Below are positions 36,810 to 48,684 of a DNA stretch of 64,000 nt, piece by piece (within the stretch, counting starts at the first letter, position 1; each line of letters starts with the position of its first letter). Both the position numbers and the translations under genes were made by a program. The notes beneath the pieces were generated by a model. The model worked only from the letters and a program-made list of their open reading frames with translations, was not told where the DNA came from and did not search any database. This DNA comes from Litoditis marina (Eukaryota; Nematoda; Chromadorea; Rhabditida; Rhabditidae), in the NCBI GenBank assembly GCA_964036275.1, contig OZ038433.1, positions 12,238,446 to 12,302,445 of the forward strand, in the 5' to 3' direction.

Positions 36810-37067
36810 GTTCCTCAACTGAACAACTGGTGAACTTCTTCCCGGACCGACTCTTCTCCAACCAAAACGGAACCGATTCTTCCCGAACCAGTTGGTTCGC
36901 TCTAGAACCGAACCGAATCTGAGCCAACAAAGGTGGAGCCGAACCAATTCAGGTAATTGATGCTAAATGTGACCGACTGCGTGACGTTTATCAAGGTTTG
37001 GTTCGGTTCTTGTCCATTTAATTACGCAAATGGGTCGGTTTTTTACCGAACCAATTGGTTCGGAAAG
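36810..37067. repeat. GAACC/GGTTC-word rich region
   Basis: Dense GAACCGAACC, GGTTCGG and AACCAATTGGTTCGG words in both orientations suggest a degenerate palindromic element. No gene is seen between 36,341 and 38,440. Confidence 0.5.
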
Positions 37068-37340
37068 AAGTTTGCTCCAACAACTTCTCTAGAAATTCAG
37101 GAGTCGTGAGTGAGAAAAAAAACGAATTTAATACAAGTTAAGTATTCAAAAAGAGCGGGAAATCGAAAACGAGGGAGGCTTTGCAAGATTTCCGTGGCCT
37201 TAGGATACTCTCGACAGTATATTTTAGAAATCGCAGACTAAACTGGTTTCTATATTTACATATTTACATATTTTTTCCATTCACGTAGCTCCGCTACGAT
37301 CCTAATGATCAGAATAAAACATGATAAATGCAAACTAGTG

Positions 37341-37535
37341 TACTCTGAAGTTAAAAACCGAGTTGTTTACCAAGGTTCACCGAAAACCCAAGTTGTAAAT
37401 CAAGGATCAGACTTTTTACCGCGAACTTGGTGCACAATTGTGCACCAATCTTTGATTTCACAACGTCATATCAACTTGTGACCGATTTGGTGGGGCGAAC
37501 CTTGGTAAACAACTCGGTTTTAACTTCATAGTATA
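37341..37535. mobile_element. Palindromic MITE family E, copy 1
   Basis: CTCTGAAGTTAAAAACCGAG and TTGTTTACCAAGGTTC at the left are mirrored at the right (CCTTGGTAAACAACTCGG). The centre has the palindrome TTGGTGCACAATTGTGCACC. Confidence 0.75.
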
Positions 37536-38384
37536 TGTTAGGTTCCCCTAGTTTTATACGCATAATCATCAATTCTTCATACTCAGACATTCCGTTTGGC
37601 GCCAAAATTGCCCGCAATCAATGGACTCCGCCCACAAGTGACCTGTCCCGAGTGATCTCGTTTGTGTTTTTTTTTGTCGATCAGTTGTTGTCTTGTTTTG
37701 GCTGAGATCGCTCAGTTTCCTTTTTTCTATATAAACCTATATACCTCTACTTGTTCTGTCTCATTCTCGATTGGGATATTCTCCCTCTCATTATCTATTT
37801 GTATTCACATCTGTCATTTCGAACCTGGTGTCTTTTGTGTATTTCGTGTGTAGAACTTTTGAGTAACTAGCCACGCCTAGGTATTGGGTGGTTTAGTGTC
37901 TAAATTCTGGTCCACGTTTGCATTAGCTCTACTTGAGGTTCACGCCTAGATTAGGGTGTTCCGAAGGTAGCAGCTGACTACTGCCTAGGCATTGGAGTAG
38001 TCCGGAAATTCCTAGAAGTGTTGTGTATTGATACTTTCGCTCTGTTGAGGAAAGAAGAAATCGTTTGACAAGTCAGTGACCAATAGTATTGATTGATATT
38101 TGCTTGTCCGCTCGGTGAGGGACAGATTGTTGTAGAGAATCATTCTATTTGTAGGGAACCGGACTGGTGGCCCTCAAGTGGGAAAAGGATTCGAGGACAA
38201 CAAGAAACTCACGGTGAGCAAGTTTTTGTGGTTGTTCTTTGTGGGAAGAGTTATCCTACCCTAGTTTTGTCTTGAACGCTCAGAAAGGAGCTAGTAATAG
38301 AAGAAATAGGTTGCGAGAACCTTTACATATACCCTGTTATACTCTGCTGTCTAGCACAATATCAGTCTAACTCCTGTCATAACA
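37536..38384 (+). mobile_element. Candidate LTR-retrotransposon LTR
   Basis: The block begins TGTTAGG and ends CATAACA (TG...CA with short inverted ends) and contains TATATAAA at 37,728. Just after it, TGGGCGCAAGGGGTTC could be a tRNA primer-binding site. No second LTR, pol gene or matching target duplication is seen. It may be a truncated 5' LTR. It abuts the end of the inverted duplication. Confidence 0.3.
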
Positions 38385-39796
38385 AGGTGGGCGCAAGGGG
38401 TTCAACTGGCGATGACCCTACCCTCTCTGAGATATGGAGTTCCAAAATGGAAGAAAACTCGTTTCCAGGCAAATTCGCCTGTTTGACGTGAAACTGTCTG
38501 CAAAAAGTTCAACAAGAAAGTTTTCGTGTCCTTTTTGGAAACTTGGCACGTGCAAATCGGTGTATATTTGCATTCTACTCATCTTTCATCTCACATAAGG
38601 TTGGTTTCTTTTTACTCTTCAACGTACAGCTGTAGAGGAAGCGCCAGAAAGTTTTTCTCGCTTTTCTTTGTTCCATAATACAAGAATTTCAGTTTGTATA
38701 TAAACTACAAAAATTGTACATTATTAATATCATTAATTAAAATCTACACGCTCCAGCATATACCTAAGCTTTTCGCAAGTACAAAGGTAAGTAAATCAGA
38801 TGAAATTACTGTAACTATTTACAAACTTAAAGAAACCGTTCCTCTCTAATTTGAGTTTCACGAAAAATTTAAAAAGCTCAAAAAAGTTTCTAATGCCTTC
38901 CCATTGACCATGAAAAAACTTTCTGATTGAAAATTTGTAAAATTTGCATAACGTCAAGCAATAGAGAATGGGGCATGAACATTTTCACTGTGACGCAATT
39001 TGACTTGGTTCATTCACACCCAGATTTATTTTGATTTTTTAGTTTCCAATTGTGTAGTCGCATGTGGTAGAGTATTTTGAAATATTTTTGCACTTCTTTA
39101 CGCTATTTTGAGCATACCCCGTACGCAACTCCCCTATCGGTGTCATTACGTAAGCCGCTTTTCTGAGAAAACGAAGCAAGATAGGGATATAGAAGTATAT
39201 ATTTTTGTCAATGGTTTTTAATTTGCCATAGGGTCACATTGTTAACTCGAAGGTCAAAATTAAAGCGGGACGGATTCTTTAATAGAGAAAAGTTTGGTTT
39301 GATTGTTTCACGACATTTTTTCTAATAGTGGTCTTCTAACAATAAATTATTATCAAAAAGAATAAAAACTGTTAGAATTGTATTTCCCACTACGCCGCAG
39401 TTCACATTACGATCTATGAGAGCAAAAGGTAGGTCAAAATCTAGCAATATTCGAACGATCACAGTTACGGCGGGAACTTCAAACGGGGACTTATGTAACA
39501 TATATAATACAGTAATTTATGTAGTTTTATCTCATTTTTGTTTGAGTTTCATGTTACTAACGTTTTGACGACCCTCATGCGCATCTTTTTTTCCGAATTT
39601 CGTTTAGAGAGGTCCATTATAAAAATCTCTGGTTTGAACCTAATTATACCTTTAACCAGGGACATTTTATTCTACTCATCCTTTCTCTACCAAATGTCTT
39701 CTCTTAAGTTCGTAAATAGTTACAGTAATTATAGTTTATTTACTTACTTTTGTACCACCTAAACAAACCACGTAACCATCGCAGTGTTCCTGCTGT

Positions 39797-39872
39797 CCGG
39801 GTGGCGCAGTGGTCTGATGGGCGCTACCAGGCCGGCGCCCAAGGGTTCGATTCCGCCTGGTGCCAATGATGC
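39797..39872 (+). repeat. tRNA-derived sequence
   Basis: It has a consensus pol III A-box (TGGCGCAGTGG) and B-box (GGTTCGATTCC) at tRNA spacing, but acceptor and T stems do not pair well. I read it as a tRNA pseudogene or SINE head. Confidence 0.5.
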
Positions 39873-40149
39873 TGACATCTGTCAGTTCTGCTACTGAGTA
39901 CACTTGAAGACATCATACCATTAACTGAGGCACACTTTTGTTACAATATAGTTTTTCCGAATACTTAGCAAAAAAAAGTGTAGCGATGTGCTGAACCTGT
40001 AGGTTTTTCCCGGTTTATCACGTGTAGAACATCCTTATTCATTTTAATCAGATTTTTTAAAGAGTTAACTTGTATGATACTCTGTTCTTGTAAATGTTAA
40101 ATGTTTCCAAAGTATAGTAATTAGCGCAGTTATGATTGTTCTTTTCGGT

Positions 40150-40270
40150 TTAAAGTAGGACGATTATGTGGACCAATCCCATGTCAAAGGTCCTTTAAAC
40201 TGCAATTGAAACATGTAGTGCAGTTTAAAGGACTGGAGCGTTGCGATTGGACCACATAACCGTCCTTGGG
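40150..40270. mobile_element. Palindromic MITE family A, copy 6
   Basis: TTAAAGTAGGACGATTATGTGG ... CCACATAACCGTCCTTGGG, about 125 bp upstream of the right H3-like gene's start. It could lie in that gene's promoter. Confidence 0.75.
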
Positions 40271-40393
40271 TTTCGCTGAGACACATTTGTTGAATTTCAA
40301 AAAAAAGCTCACCGAATCGAACCACGTATCAGCAGTTGCTTATTAATTTGTAAACAATCTATTTCTTTTCAGTTCACTATTCTCATTTTCAAA

Positions 40394-41048
40394 ATGGTTC
40401 GAATCAAGCGGGAACCGCGTTTGAAAACGATATCTGAGGTAAATTATGTAACATTTCTTTTGAAATAATATTTTTATGTAAACTACGATACTCGTTTCTT
40501 GACAAATTTTTAGCGAAACATCTCGATTGTTTTCGAACAATAACTGAATCTATAAAAATCAATCCTCATCAGGGTTGTTAATCGAGTTGGAAATTTACCG
40601 TATTTGCGTTTTGAGTTTCTGGCGTTTGAAGAAAACCTTATCTAGACAAACTGGCGGTAAAATCATGTACATTTCGCGGTTGTACATTTCTCATATTAAA
40701 AGAAGAGAGAGGGTGGGGGACAATAGTATAACAGTATTTTGTCTCGTTGGGACCGTAAGCTGTTGTGAATACTGGTTTTTCGGTTAGTATGTTAATACTT
40801 TAAACTAACTTTAATATTAGAAGTTTAAACTGAATTTGTATATTACTGAATTTGTATTGCAGGAATCGACAAACAATCCAACATCTTCCATGCAGCCCTC
40901 CTCGTCTTCGGATAATTCCAGTCTCAAGGTGAGAAGAGTTTCATGAAGTTGTTCATGCTTTCTCTCTCGTTCCTCTCTCTTTCTCTACCCCCTCTCTCTC
41001 TCTCCCTCTCTAACTTCCCAATTCTCTCACCCTTACTCTCTCTTTCTT

Positions 41049-41086
<38 letters not shown>

Positions 41087-44000
41087 TCTAACTTCCCAAT
41101 TCTCTCACCTTTACTCTCTCTCTTTCTCTCTCTCTCTCTTTCTCTCTCTCACTTCTCCCTTTTCTCTCCATTTTCTCTCCCTTTTTCTCTTTCTCCCTTG
41201 CTTTCTCTTTTCTTCTCTCTCTCTACTATATTCTACAGAAATGGTGTTCCGATAGAATGTGAGAGCCAAAAATGACGTGTGTTTGAGTGTACATAGATGC
41301 AGAATCGCCATAATTTTTAGTCATATTCCCTTGTTGTAGTTTGTAGTCATATTGATTTTTCATTTTCATCAAAAATTATTGATTATTTCCAGTCTCTTCC
41401 TCGTTTCTCGACCGCTTCGGATATTTCTGTGTCCTCATCAGACTCTGGGGATGAAATGAATGATACCAGGTGAGACGAGCAGCGAGAGAGTGTGCAGATC
41501 AGAGAGACGCAGACTGTCGGCCTATTATTGCTCTTCACACCCGTATTGGTAGCACTCAATAGGTTTTGATTATAATGCTTCCTTTCTAGAACCAACTAAT
41601 ATATGATCCTCTTGCTCAGAAACTAAGAAATCTCAAATCAATTTTCGAAATGAACTGGCACATCATAAATTTGGCACATCATAAATTTCTGAGTTGGACT
41701 TATAATAATAATAATCTTTTACGGCAACTATTTCAGCCGTGTATTACTTTATTGAGAGAACTACATAATCACACACAAATCATATATCAACCTTAGAAGG
41801 ACTGTCGGTAGAGGGGGTGGAGATAGGCATGGGTGAGCTTCGTTACCAGCTCATGCGGTCCGCCAGACAGATACCGCGGCGAGCGGGGATCGAACCCAGG
41901 TCTGTGGAGCGACAGCCGAACGCTGACCACTTGACCACTCGACTTGCACATCATAATTGTTTCTAATGGAACGAAAAGTTCACTAGATGTTGATATTATG
42001 GTAATAAAATCTTTATTTCAGTGGTTCATCTACATCGTCAGTTGGATCGTTGGATCCGGCTCGCAGGGAAAATCGCAACGAAAGGGTACGTTTATTGGAA
42101 AACATTCATGAACTTTCACTTTCACAATCAAAAGTTTCAAGTCATGATCGTATTCAACTTTTGATGTTAAATTTCTTTGCTTTCTATTTTTTCATATTTT
42201 CAGTTTGTAGTTATTATTATCTGAGATGGCACATATCTTCCATCCTAGCGCAGTGGTTAGCGCCCAGCTACAAATCTTTTGCTCGTAGGCTCCATTCCCG
42301 CGAGAGACAAACACTTATTAATTTGGCACCTTCTATAACTGTCCATTTTAGCAGAGGGATGGAACCCCAGTTAGAAGGTCCCCACGAATCGCTGCCAGAC
42401 TGAAGATTCCATTGAAAAGTTCAAAGTTCACGAAGCTTTCGATACCGAAGGTATATACCAAGAGTTAGTCGAATAGTCACGTGAAGTCAGCATTCTAATG
42501 AGGCATCGTGCACTCTGTCTGTGTACGTTTCTGAGCTCTGCTGTGTTTAACATGTTTCACGTGACTGTGCCATTGACCAACAGTAGTTGTTTCATAGTCT
42601 TTTCCATTCATACTGAGACTTCTACAGTGGGAACAGAAAGCGTTCAGTGCGTTCAAATTACGTGTATGTCATGGTCCAGAAGGGATCTGGCGCGTTAGCA
42701 ATCTCTTGCAAGCCTCATGAGATATGTCATAAATTTTTCGAATAATTGGAATGCCACTTAATCAAAAGTTACGTGTTATTTATGAGTTTCTCATGAAAAA
42801 GACCCCTGATCATGTGAGCAAGATGAAGGAAAAATTTATGTATCGCCCCCACTGCAGTTGGGTCCCTCACCAAGCTAAAACCTGAACATTTAGGAGGGGG
42901 GGGGGGGTCAAAATTCAACGCCGACATTTAGTTTTACTATTTACCCCCCCCCCCCCATCTGGGTCGTCGAAGGGTATGCCTTCAATGGTGGGGCTCAAAC
43001 TTCAACGAGTGAGGGGGCTGAACTTCAATACCGGTAAAAAGCCAATGTTCACAAGATTATACTGAGGTTGGAGAGATTGCTACGCAGCCTGTACTCACTA
43101 ATTACTAAAACATCGAAATGTTCTAAAATGTACCTTCAGGCGACTTTTGGTCGTTTGATCCGCGAAGTCAGTCAGGATTTGAATATCGATCTAAAATGGA
43201 CAAAGGAAGCAGTGGAGGCTATTCATACGGTCAGTCTATCTATACTCAATATACTTCTTTCCACCTATACGTGCACCCTTACAGTATAGTGTTGGCCAAT
43301 CACACAGTCGCGTGAAACATGTTGCACACAGCACAACTCAGAAACGTGCAATGACAAAGTGCATTTTTCCTCATTAGAATGCTAACTGCACGTGACTATT
43401 CCATTAAGTTCTAGTATAGTTACAGTTTTACGTTGTTCTGTTTTGTAAGCCATTCACAGAAATGGTGGTAATGTACCTAATCAATACTCCCTGACTTTTA
43501 TTGGATCAAATAGTTGATACTGGACAAAACAATGCTTTTCTTTTAAATATCAGCCGACTTTGTTGAAAATTAACGAAGCGGTAAAATGGATCTTGCTCAA
43601 TTTGTTTTGGAACCCGGGGAAAAAGGTTCAATCATCCCTAGATGTACGATTTTTGCACTGAAACGCAAGCCTATTACTCTGAAAAACCGCTGCAACTTAA
43701 AATACCGGACTCGCCAATTTTGCAACTTAAAATACCGGGGTCAGTCAGATGTCGCCTGTACTGTTTGAAATTCATAAGGAGATGCAGCTATGACAAAAGT
43801 CGTGGGAGTTGGCCGTCGAAAATCTGGGACTTAGCCGTGGGAAATTAGGTCCAGCGCGTTGCGGTAACGAACTCCCATTTACCTACCCCTCTAACTGCCA
43901 GATTTTCTATGTATGAGTTAAATGCAAAACTTTCGGCGCCGAGCGGACTCGAACTCGCCACACATGTGCGGGACGAAACTCACTAACTGTTGCACATGAT

Positions 44001-44532
44001 TGCCACGCTGGTAATTGCTTTGCTATGGTAGACATTACGCCCGCGCCCGCCCTACCCCTCTAAGTCCCATTTTGTGTACCCCTGTAAGTGCCAGATTATG
44101 TGGCCCCGTTCAACTGCCTCTTTTTCGCCAAACTGACTTTCATGTCGAAATTCGATAGGCCACGCCCCCTTAAGTACCCCTCTAACTGCCCCAGGTTCTG
44201 TCTGAGAGGCTAATTCGACATCAGTATTTAAGCCTGCATCTTCTCCGGTATTTTAAGTTGCAAGCGTTTTCACAGTACGATGTATGTTTCCATATCCCGC
44301 AGCCTTTCTAACTTAATCTGATCGTTTTTCGGTAAAAAGCGTAGATTTGTGAACTTATTGAGTTCAAACCAACTGATATATGGTCTATGGTCACTATATC
44401 TAACTTCTGCAGGCAACTGAAGATGAAATGGTGACCTACTTTCACAAGTTGAGTCTGATGGCGCTTGTTGCTGGTAGAAAAACCATCACGCTGCAGGACT
44501 CCCGGTGCTACAGAATCGCTAAAATGGCCTAA
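40394..44532 (+). CDS. Highly divergent histone H3-like protein, 186 aa (right copy)
   Basis: Exons: 40394-40438, 40863-40928, 41393-41469, 42022-42085, 42352-42450, 43140-43229, 44413-44532; all in phase, at the same seven-exon positions as the left copy. It starts MVRIKREPRLKTISE. The tail is Ser-rich and acidic (ASDISVSSSDSGDEMND), then SGSSTSSVGSLDPARRE, then basic RRSPRIAARLKIPLK. The histone fold is FGRLIREVSQDLNIDLKW, then VEAIHTATEDEMVTYF, then VAGRKTITLQD, ending RIAKMA. In the last exon I count 10 synonymous and 3 amino-acid-changing codon differences from the left copy, which suggests selection to keep the protein. Exon 6 is more diverged (11 changing, 7 synonymous). A nuclear chromatin role is inferred from the fold. 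No canonical AATAAA is seen close downstream in either copy. Confidence 0.8.
40957..41226. repeat. Expanded CT tract in intron 2 of the right H3-like gene
   Basis: About 270 nt of CTCTCT with interruptions. The left gene has a shorter pyrimidine tract at the same place (about 30,245-30,320), so it expanded or shrank after duplication. Confidence 0.85.
41700..41945 (-). repeat. tRNA-derived element in intron 3 of the right H3-like gene
   Basis: On the minus strand TGGTCAAGTGGTCAGCG (A-box) and GGGTTCGATCCCC (B-box) lie at tRNA spacing, followed by about 150 bp of unrelated tail. This is a SINE-like layout. Absent from the left gene. Confidence 0.5.
42226..42338 (+). mobile_element. tRNA-derived SINE-like element, copy S6 (truncated)
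   Basis: It retains AGCGCAGTGGTTAGCGCC and the AGAGACAAACACTTATTAAT end. It occupies intron 4 of the right H3-like gene, just upstream of exon 5, like S1 in the left copy. Confidence 0.6.
42463..42588. mobile_element. MITE family B, copy 2
   Basis: Inverse orientation: GTCGAATAGTCACGTGAAG ... CATGTTTCACGTGACTGTGCC. It begins about 12 bp after exon 5 of the right H3-like gene and is absent from the left paralogue, so it inserted after the duplication. Confidence 0.7.
43283..43418. mobile_element. MITE family B, copy 3
   Basis: AGTATAGTGTTGGCCAATCA, then CAGTCGCGTGAAACATG ... GTGACTATTCCATTAAGTTC. Located in intron 6 of the right H3-like gene. Confidence 0.65.
43690..44264. mobile_element. 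575-bp inverted-repeat element in intron 6 of the right H3-like gene
   Basis: TGCAACTTAAAATACCGG at the left (twice, 30 bp apart) is matched by CCGGTATTTTAAGTTGCA at the right. The interior has repeated CCCCTCTAACTGCC words and a tRNA-like stretch (B-box GAGTTCGAGTCC on the minus strand near 43,940). Absent from the left gene. Confidence 0.6.
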
Positions 44533-45647
44533 TGATATTAATTTTTCTATGAATATCATATTTTTGCTGATCTACTTCGGTAATACAAATAGCTTTACTC
44601 ACAAAAAATATTGATTTTTCACGTATAATAGTTTCGATTTTTCACCGAAGCTATGGTTGCAGTATTAGTTTGCATGTACATGATATTGTTTCAGTTGTAT
44701 AACCAGTGGTTTTTTTGGAAAATGAATTTTCAATTCAGAATGTTTCTTCTGGTGAAAAATGTTTAAGGTTTCTATGTAAGAAACAAGTTTTCCCTGATTT
44801 TGGTCATAACTGGTTTTGGCTCTATGGACTGTTGTTACAATTGTAAAACGCCCTCAGTGCTTTTTCATTGATCGAAAAACTCTGACAAACAGGACATATT
44901 TGAGTGTAGAAGCGAGACATTTTAGTTAAATTTAATCGGGAATGTAGTTTTGACCTCGTACTTCCACAAGTTTTCGAAATATTCCTTTCTATTCGTCTCT
45001 CAGATTCGAAGTTGCTCATTCTTCATTAAAAAAACTCGATATGTCATGTACTGTGTCATGTAAGGATGTAAGAGCGATGCGTGGGTGACGATTACGTTTA
45101 AACCCATTGAGCGGATGTCTATTATTGAAAATTGTGTGTGTTCCTTCTCTTCAAACGTTCACAAATATAGTTTAGTCACATAAACTATTCATTGTGACAA
45201 TTTGAATTTTTCTTGAGTTATAGGTTGTAGCTTAATGCCTTTGAGCTTAATTCACCCACTCGAGCGATTTCAGGAGGTGTCGTTTTCGACGTACCATTCA
45301 CTTTTCCAAATTTCCAAAATTTTGTTTCTATTCGTCCCTCAGAATCGAACTTGCTCATTTTACATAAAATATTCATTATGTTATGTATTTTGTCATGTAA
45401 CAGCTATTTCAGTCAAATTTCGTGGGAGTTGCAGTTTTTGACCTACCATTTCTTTTCGTCCCTCAGATTCATATTTGCTCATCTTTCATAAAACATTCAA
45501 TTTGTCATGTATTGGCGGCGTTTCTCAAAATCCCCGGAGATTAGGAAAATTATTTGTTGGAAAAGACATCAATCAAAGGCTCCCCCGAGTGGAAATATTC
45601 GCATCCACAGACAATTTATGGATGAATCACGGAAAGCTTTTACTTTT

Positions 45648-45772
45648 ACTGTTAGTCAATTGCACAGTCACGTGAAACATGTTAAACACAGCATAAATCA
45701 GAAACGTGCAATGGCAAAGTACACGATGCCTCATTAGAATGCTTAGATTACGTGACTGTTCAATTTAGTTCA
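45648..45772. mobile_element. MITE family B, copy 4
   Basis: GTTAGTCAATTGCACAGTCACG ... ACGTGACTGTTCAATTTAG with the internal AACACAGCATAAATCAGAAACG. Intergenic. Confidence 0.7.
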
Positions 45773-46689
45773 ATTATATGGATAGAATATCGATGGAACT
45801 AGTAAACACAATGAAAAATGACAATTTGTACTTTCGCCCCCCACCCCACCTAATTGAAAATTGCACGGCACAAATTCAACTGAGTAAGAATCAGAAAGTA
45901 AGGCATTCTCCTCGATAAAAAACTGATGGCACTAGTAAAATACAACAAAAGTGAGAAGCTTATTATTTAGGTGACATGAAAAAGGTTAATTTACAAAACC
46001 TTCTAATCTCCCGCAAGGTTTTCACTAGTTTGCTCCCCACCATTATAGTTTATGATAGTTTCATGAATACTGAGTGAAACGCCAACCAAAAATAGTTGCT
46101 TTTGCGTAAATAATGATTCATTCGAGCATAGAAAGAAAACACATGTTCAAGTGACAGATATCATAAGGTGAACTGAGCCGAATACGGGGCCCTAGGGATA
46201 ATGTCGACAAAGACATCACCATCTTACAAGGGAGCGTTGAAATACAAACTAATAACAATGATGAATTCAAAGATTGAATAAAATTTGTACAATATATAAA
46301 AAAACTCAGAGGAAAAACAAAAAAAAACAAAGTTACATGAGGAATCTAGGAACATCTCCGAAAACATTTACATCCACCGTTCTTAAGAAGTTGCGTAACT
46401 GACCTAATGACATATTGTCGTGCGAGTTATAGTTCGTTTCAACCATCGATAGTAGTCAGCCATGCTGGTCGAGCGCACCCTACATTGCAGGCAATTGATC
46501 TGGCAGCTTGCCAGTCTTTTCATTACAAATAAAATATCGAAAAGTGGTTATTTTGAGATTTTTGCTTATATTTTGTGCTCAAAAGTTATCAAGTAATGGG
46601 GGAGTAATAAAAACAACTTTTTGTGCAATAAGATTAGCTTTGAAAAACGGTCAGAAAAGATGCTTGGGTATCACTGTTTTCAGTTTTTG

Positions 46690-46760
46690 CAATCATGGTC
46701 AGATGGCCGGTTGCTTGTGTGCGCCGCGCCACCTAGCAGAGCTGAGTTCGATTCCCAGCT
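46690..46760 (+). repeat. Degenerate tRNA-derived sequence
   Basis: ATGGCCGGTTGC resembles an A-box and GAGTTCGATTCCC a B-box, with tRNA-like spacing. The stems are too poor for a functional tRNA. Confidence 0.4.
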
Positions 46761-48490
46761 TATGCATTATTTTGAGTATAGTCTGTTTCACGAAACAATA
46801 GACCTCTACAGTAAGATAATAAAACTTTTAAGTGAATTTATCATATCTTGTAGTTGTTGTACATAGTTTAAACTTTGTGATTTCGTTTTCCACTTTGGGT
46901 ACTACAAACATAGAAAACAGTCAATCTTAAATTCTGTTTGTTGACTAGATAAATGCGTTTGAATTTTTGAAAGATTACTGTAGAAAGTCATCGATTGGTG
47001 AAACGAACTATAGGGTGGTCCCTGTTGGAAACTTTGGCAACTTTCCAGCACAATTAACTCCGCCCACTAAAATGTACTGTAACTGGCTTCTATCGATGGT
47101 TGAAACGAACTATACGGGTCAGACAGTTCCATTGTTTCTCTACACGAGCGAAAAACCTCATTTCATTATGATAATATACAGGTTGACGAACTAATCTATT
47201 TCTATGACGAAGATTACGACTGCGCACTAAGGGACACCTGACCAATTCCGATTTACCAGATAACATTTTGTGAGCTTGTAAGATATCAATTCCGATTCTT
47301 CTAAAATAACACGATTGAGTGTTTAGAGTACTCAAGCGATCTTTGTATGAGAAATACTGTAGATTGCATCGAATGCAAACTTTTTTGGTGATCCTACGCA
47401 GAGGACTTTCGAGCCTAATAGCTAATTTTGAGTTGGCGGGGGTTTCGATTGAAGACTTCTGAACAATACTCGATAATTGGCCTAACATAGAATACTACGA
47501 ATTATTTGCACTTGATCAAACTACGCTACACTGTATTACTTTTTTGCACGTGAAAGTATCTAAGAAGAGTACCTCGAGACTCTACGTTCCCTATGGAAAA
47601 CAGAACAAGCGTTCGGAAGTAAAAAATAACACCATTTATAGTCGCCATTATCCCCATAAAGACAGCAGAGGGTTCGATTGATTGAGTGTGCGGCGCGAGC
47701 GGTCGTTGATCAGTTGCCAGCAGTTGAGAGAGAGTGTAGATCAATGATACGCAGACTAGCTGGCCCCTCGCCAAACCCCGCCCCTCACAGAATGGATGGT
47801 ACGGTGTCCCCAACGGTTTAACAAATCCTATATTTGTACTGTGTTTTCTAAATTACTCTGTGGATACAGATTATGGATACGAATGAAGTCTAGAGTAAAT
47901 TGTTTATCATACATATAACATACGAATCACAGCGGTAAGGCGAATGAAATTAGAAGTACAAGGACAAAATTACAATTACAAAATTTTTCAATCAAAGGGA
48001 GTTTTGTGAAAATCGAGGCGACACAAAGGGGCGTGGCCTAATTTATTTTTCTGACATCTTTCGCCTCAAAATCCACAAGAAAAGCATAGGAAAAGTTCAG
48101 AATCGATACGACCCTGAATGTGTTTTACAATGGAAGAAATTCAGTTTGCAAAAGTTTCGTTATACACACTTTTTGAGAAACTTTTCTCAGAAAATACCCG
48201 TTTTTATGAGAGAAAAGCATGGTGAAACGTTACATAGAGTGTTCTAGAGTAGGAAAAGCGAAACGTGGCTGTAGAAAGAAAGAGAGTAAAACAGTAAATT
48301 AGTCCAGAAACAAGTTTGTTGGAAACATGAAATTTTCAAGAATTGGATTGAAAAGAATGCTCCAGTATTTCGAGTTGTAGATAGTGAGAGACGCGTGAAG
48401 CTGGGAAGAGAAGTTCAACTTCTGACGAAATCCCGTCTTTTCAGAGCGAAACTCTGGAACTATCAGTTTCAGAAAAAAAATAAAAACACT

Positions 48491-48684
48491 ACTCTGAAGT
48501 TGAAAACCGAGTTGTTTACCAAGGTTCGCCCCACCAAATTGGTCACTAGTTGATATCAAGTTGTGAAATCGAAGATTGGTGCACAATTGTGCACCAAGTT
48601 CTCGGTAAAAAGTCTGAACCTTGATTTACAACTTGGATTTTCGGCGAACCTTGGTAAACAACTCGGTTTTCAACTTCAGAGTGT
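48491..48684. mobile_element. Palindromic MITE family E, copy 2
   Basis: ACTCTGAAGTTGAAAACCGAG ... CTCGGTTTTCAACTTCAGAGT, with the same central GGTGCACAATTGTGCACC as copy 1, in the opposite orientation. Confidence 0.75.

Larger units (their letters stand above)
38440..44750 (+). repeat. Right arm of the large diverged inverted duplication
   Basis: It holds the plus-strand H3-like gene and the 38,440-38,610 block matching 31,370-31,560. Later insertions (MITEs at 40,150, 42,463 and 43,283, a tRNA-derived element at about 41,700, a 575-bp element at 43,690) make it longer than the left arm. The region 38,620-40,140 shows no clear counterpart on the left and no gene. Confidence 0.7.

Noticed and set aside
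39797..39872. Functional tRNA gene
   Set aside because: A and B boxes are good but acceptor and T stems do not pair properly. The same reasoning excludes 41,880, 43,940, 46,690 and the SINE copies.
47090..47488. 132-codon minus-strand frame
   Set aside because: No recognisable domain, no supporting splice or poly(A) context, and it overlaps noncoding repeats. It could be chance.
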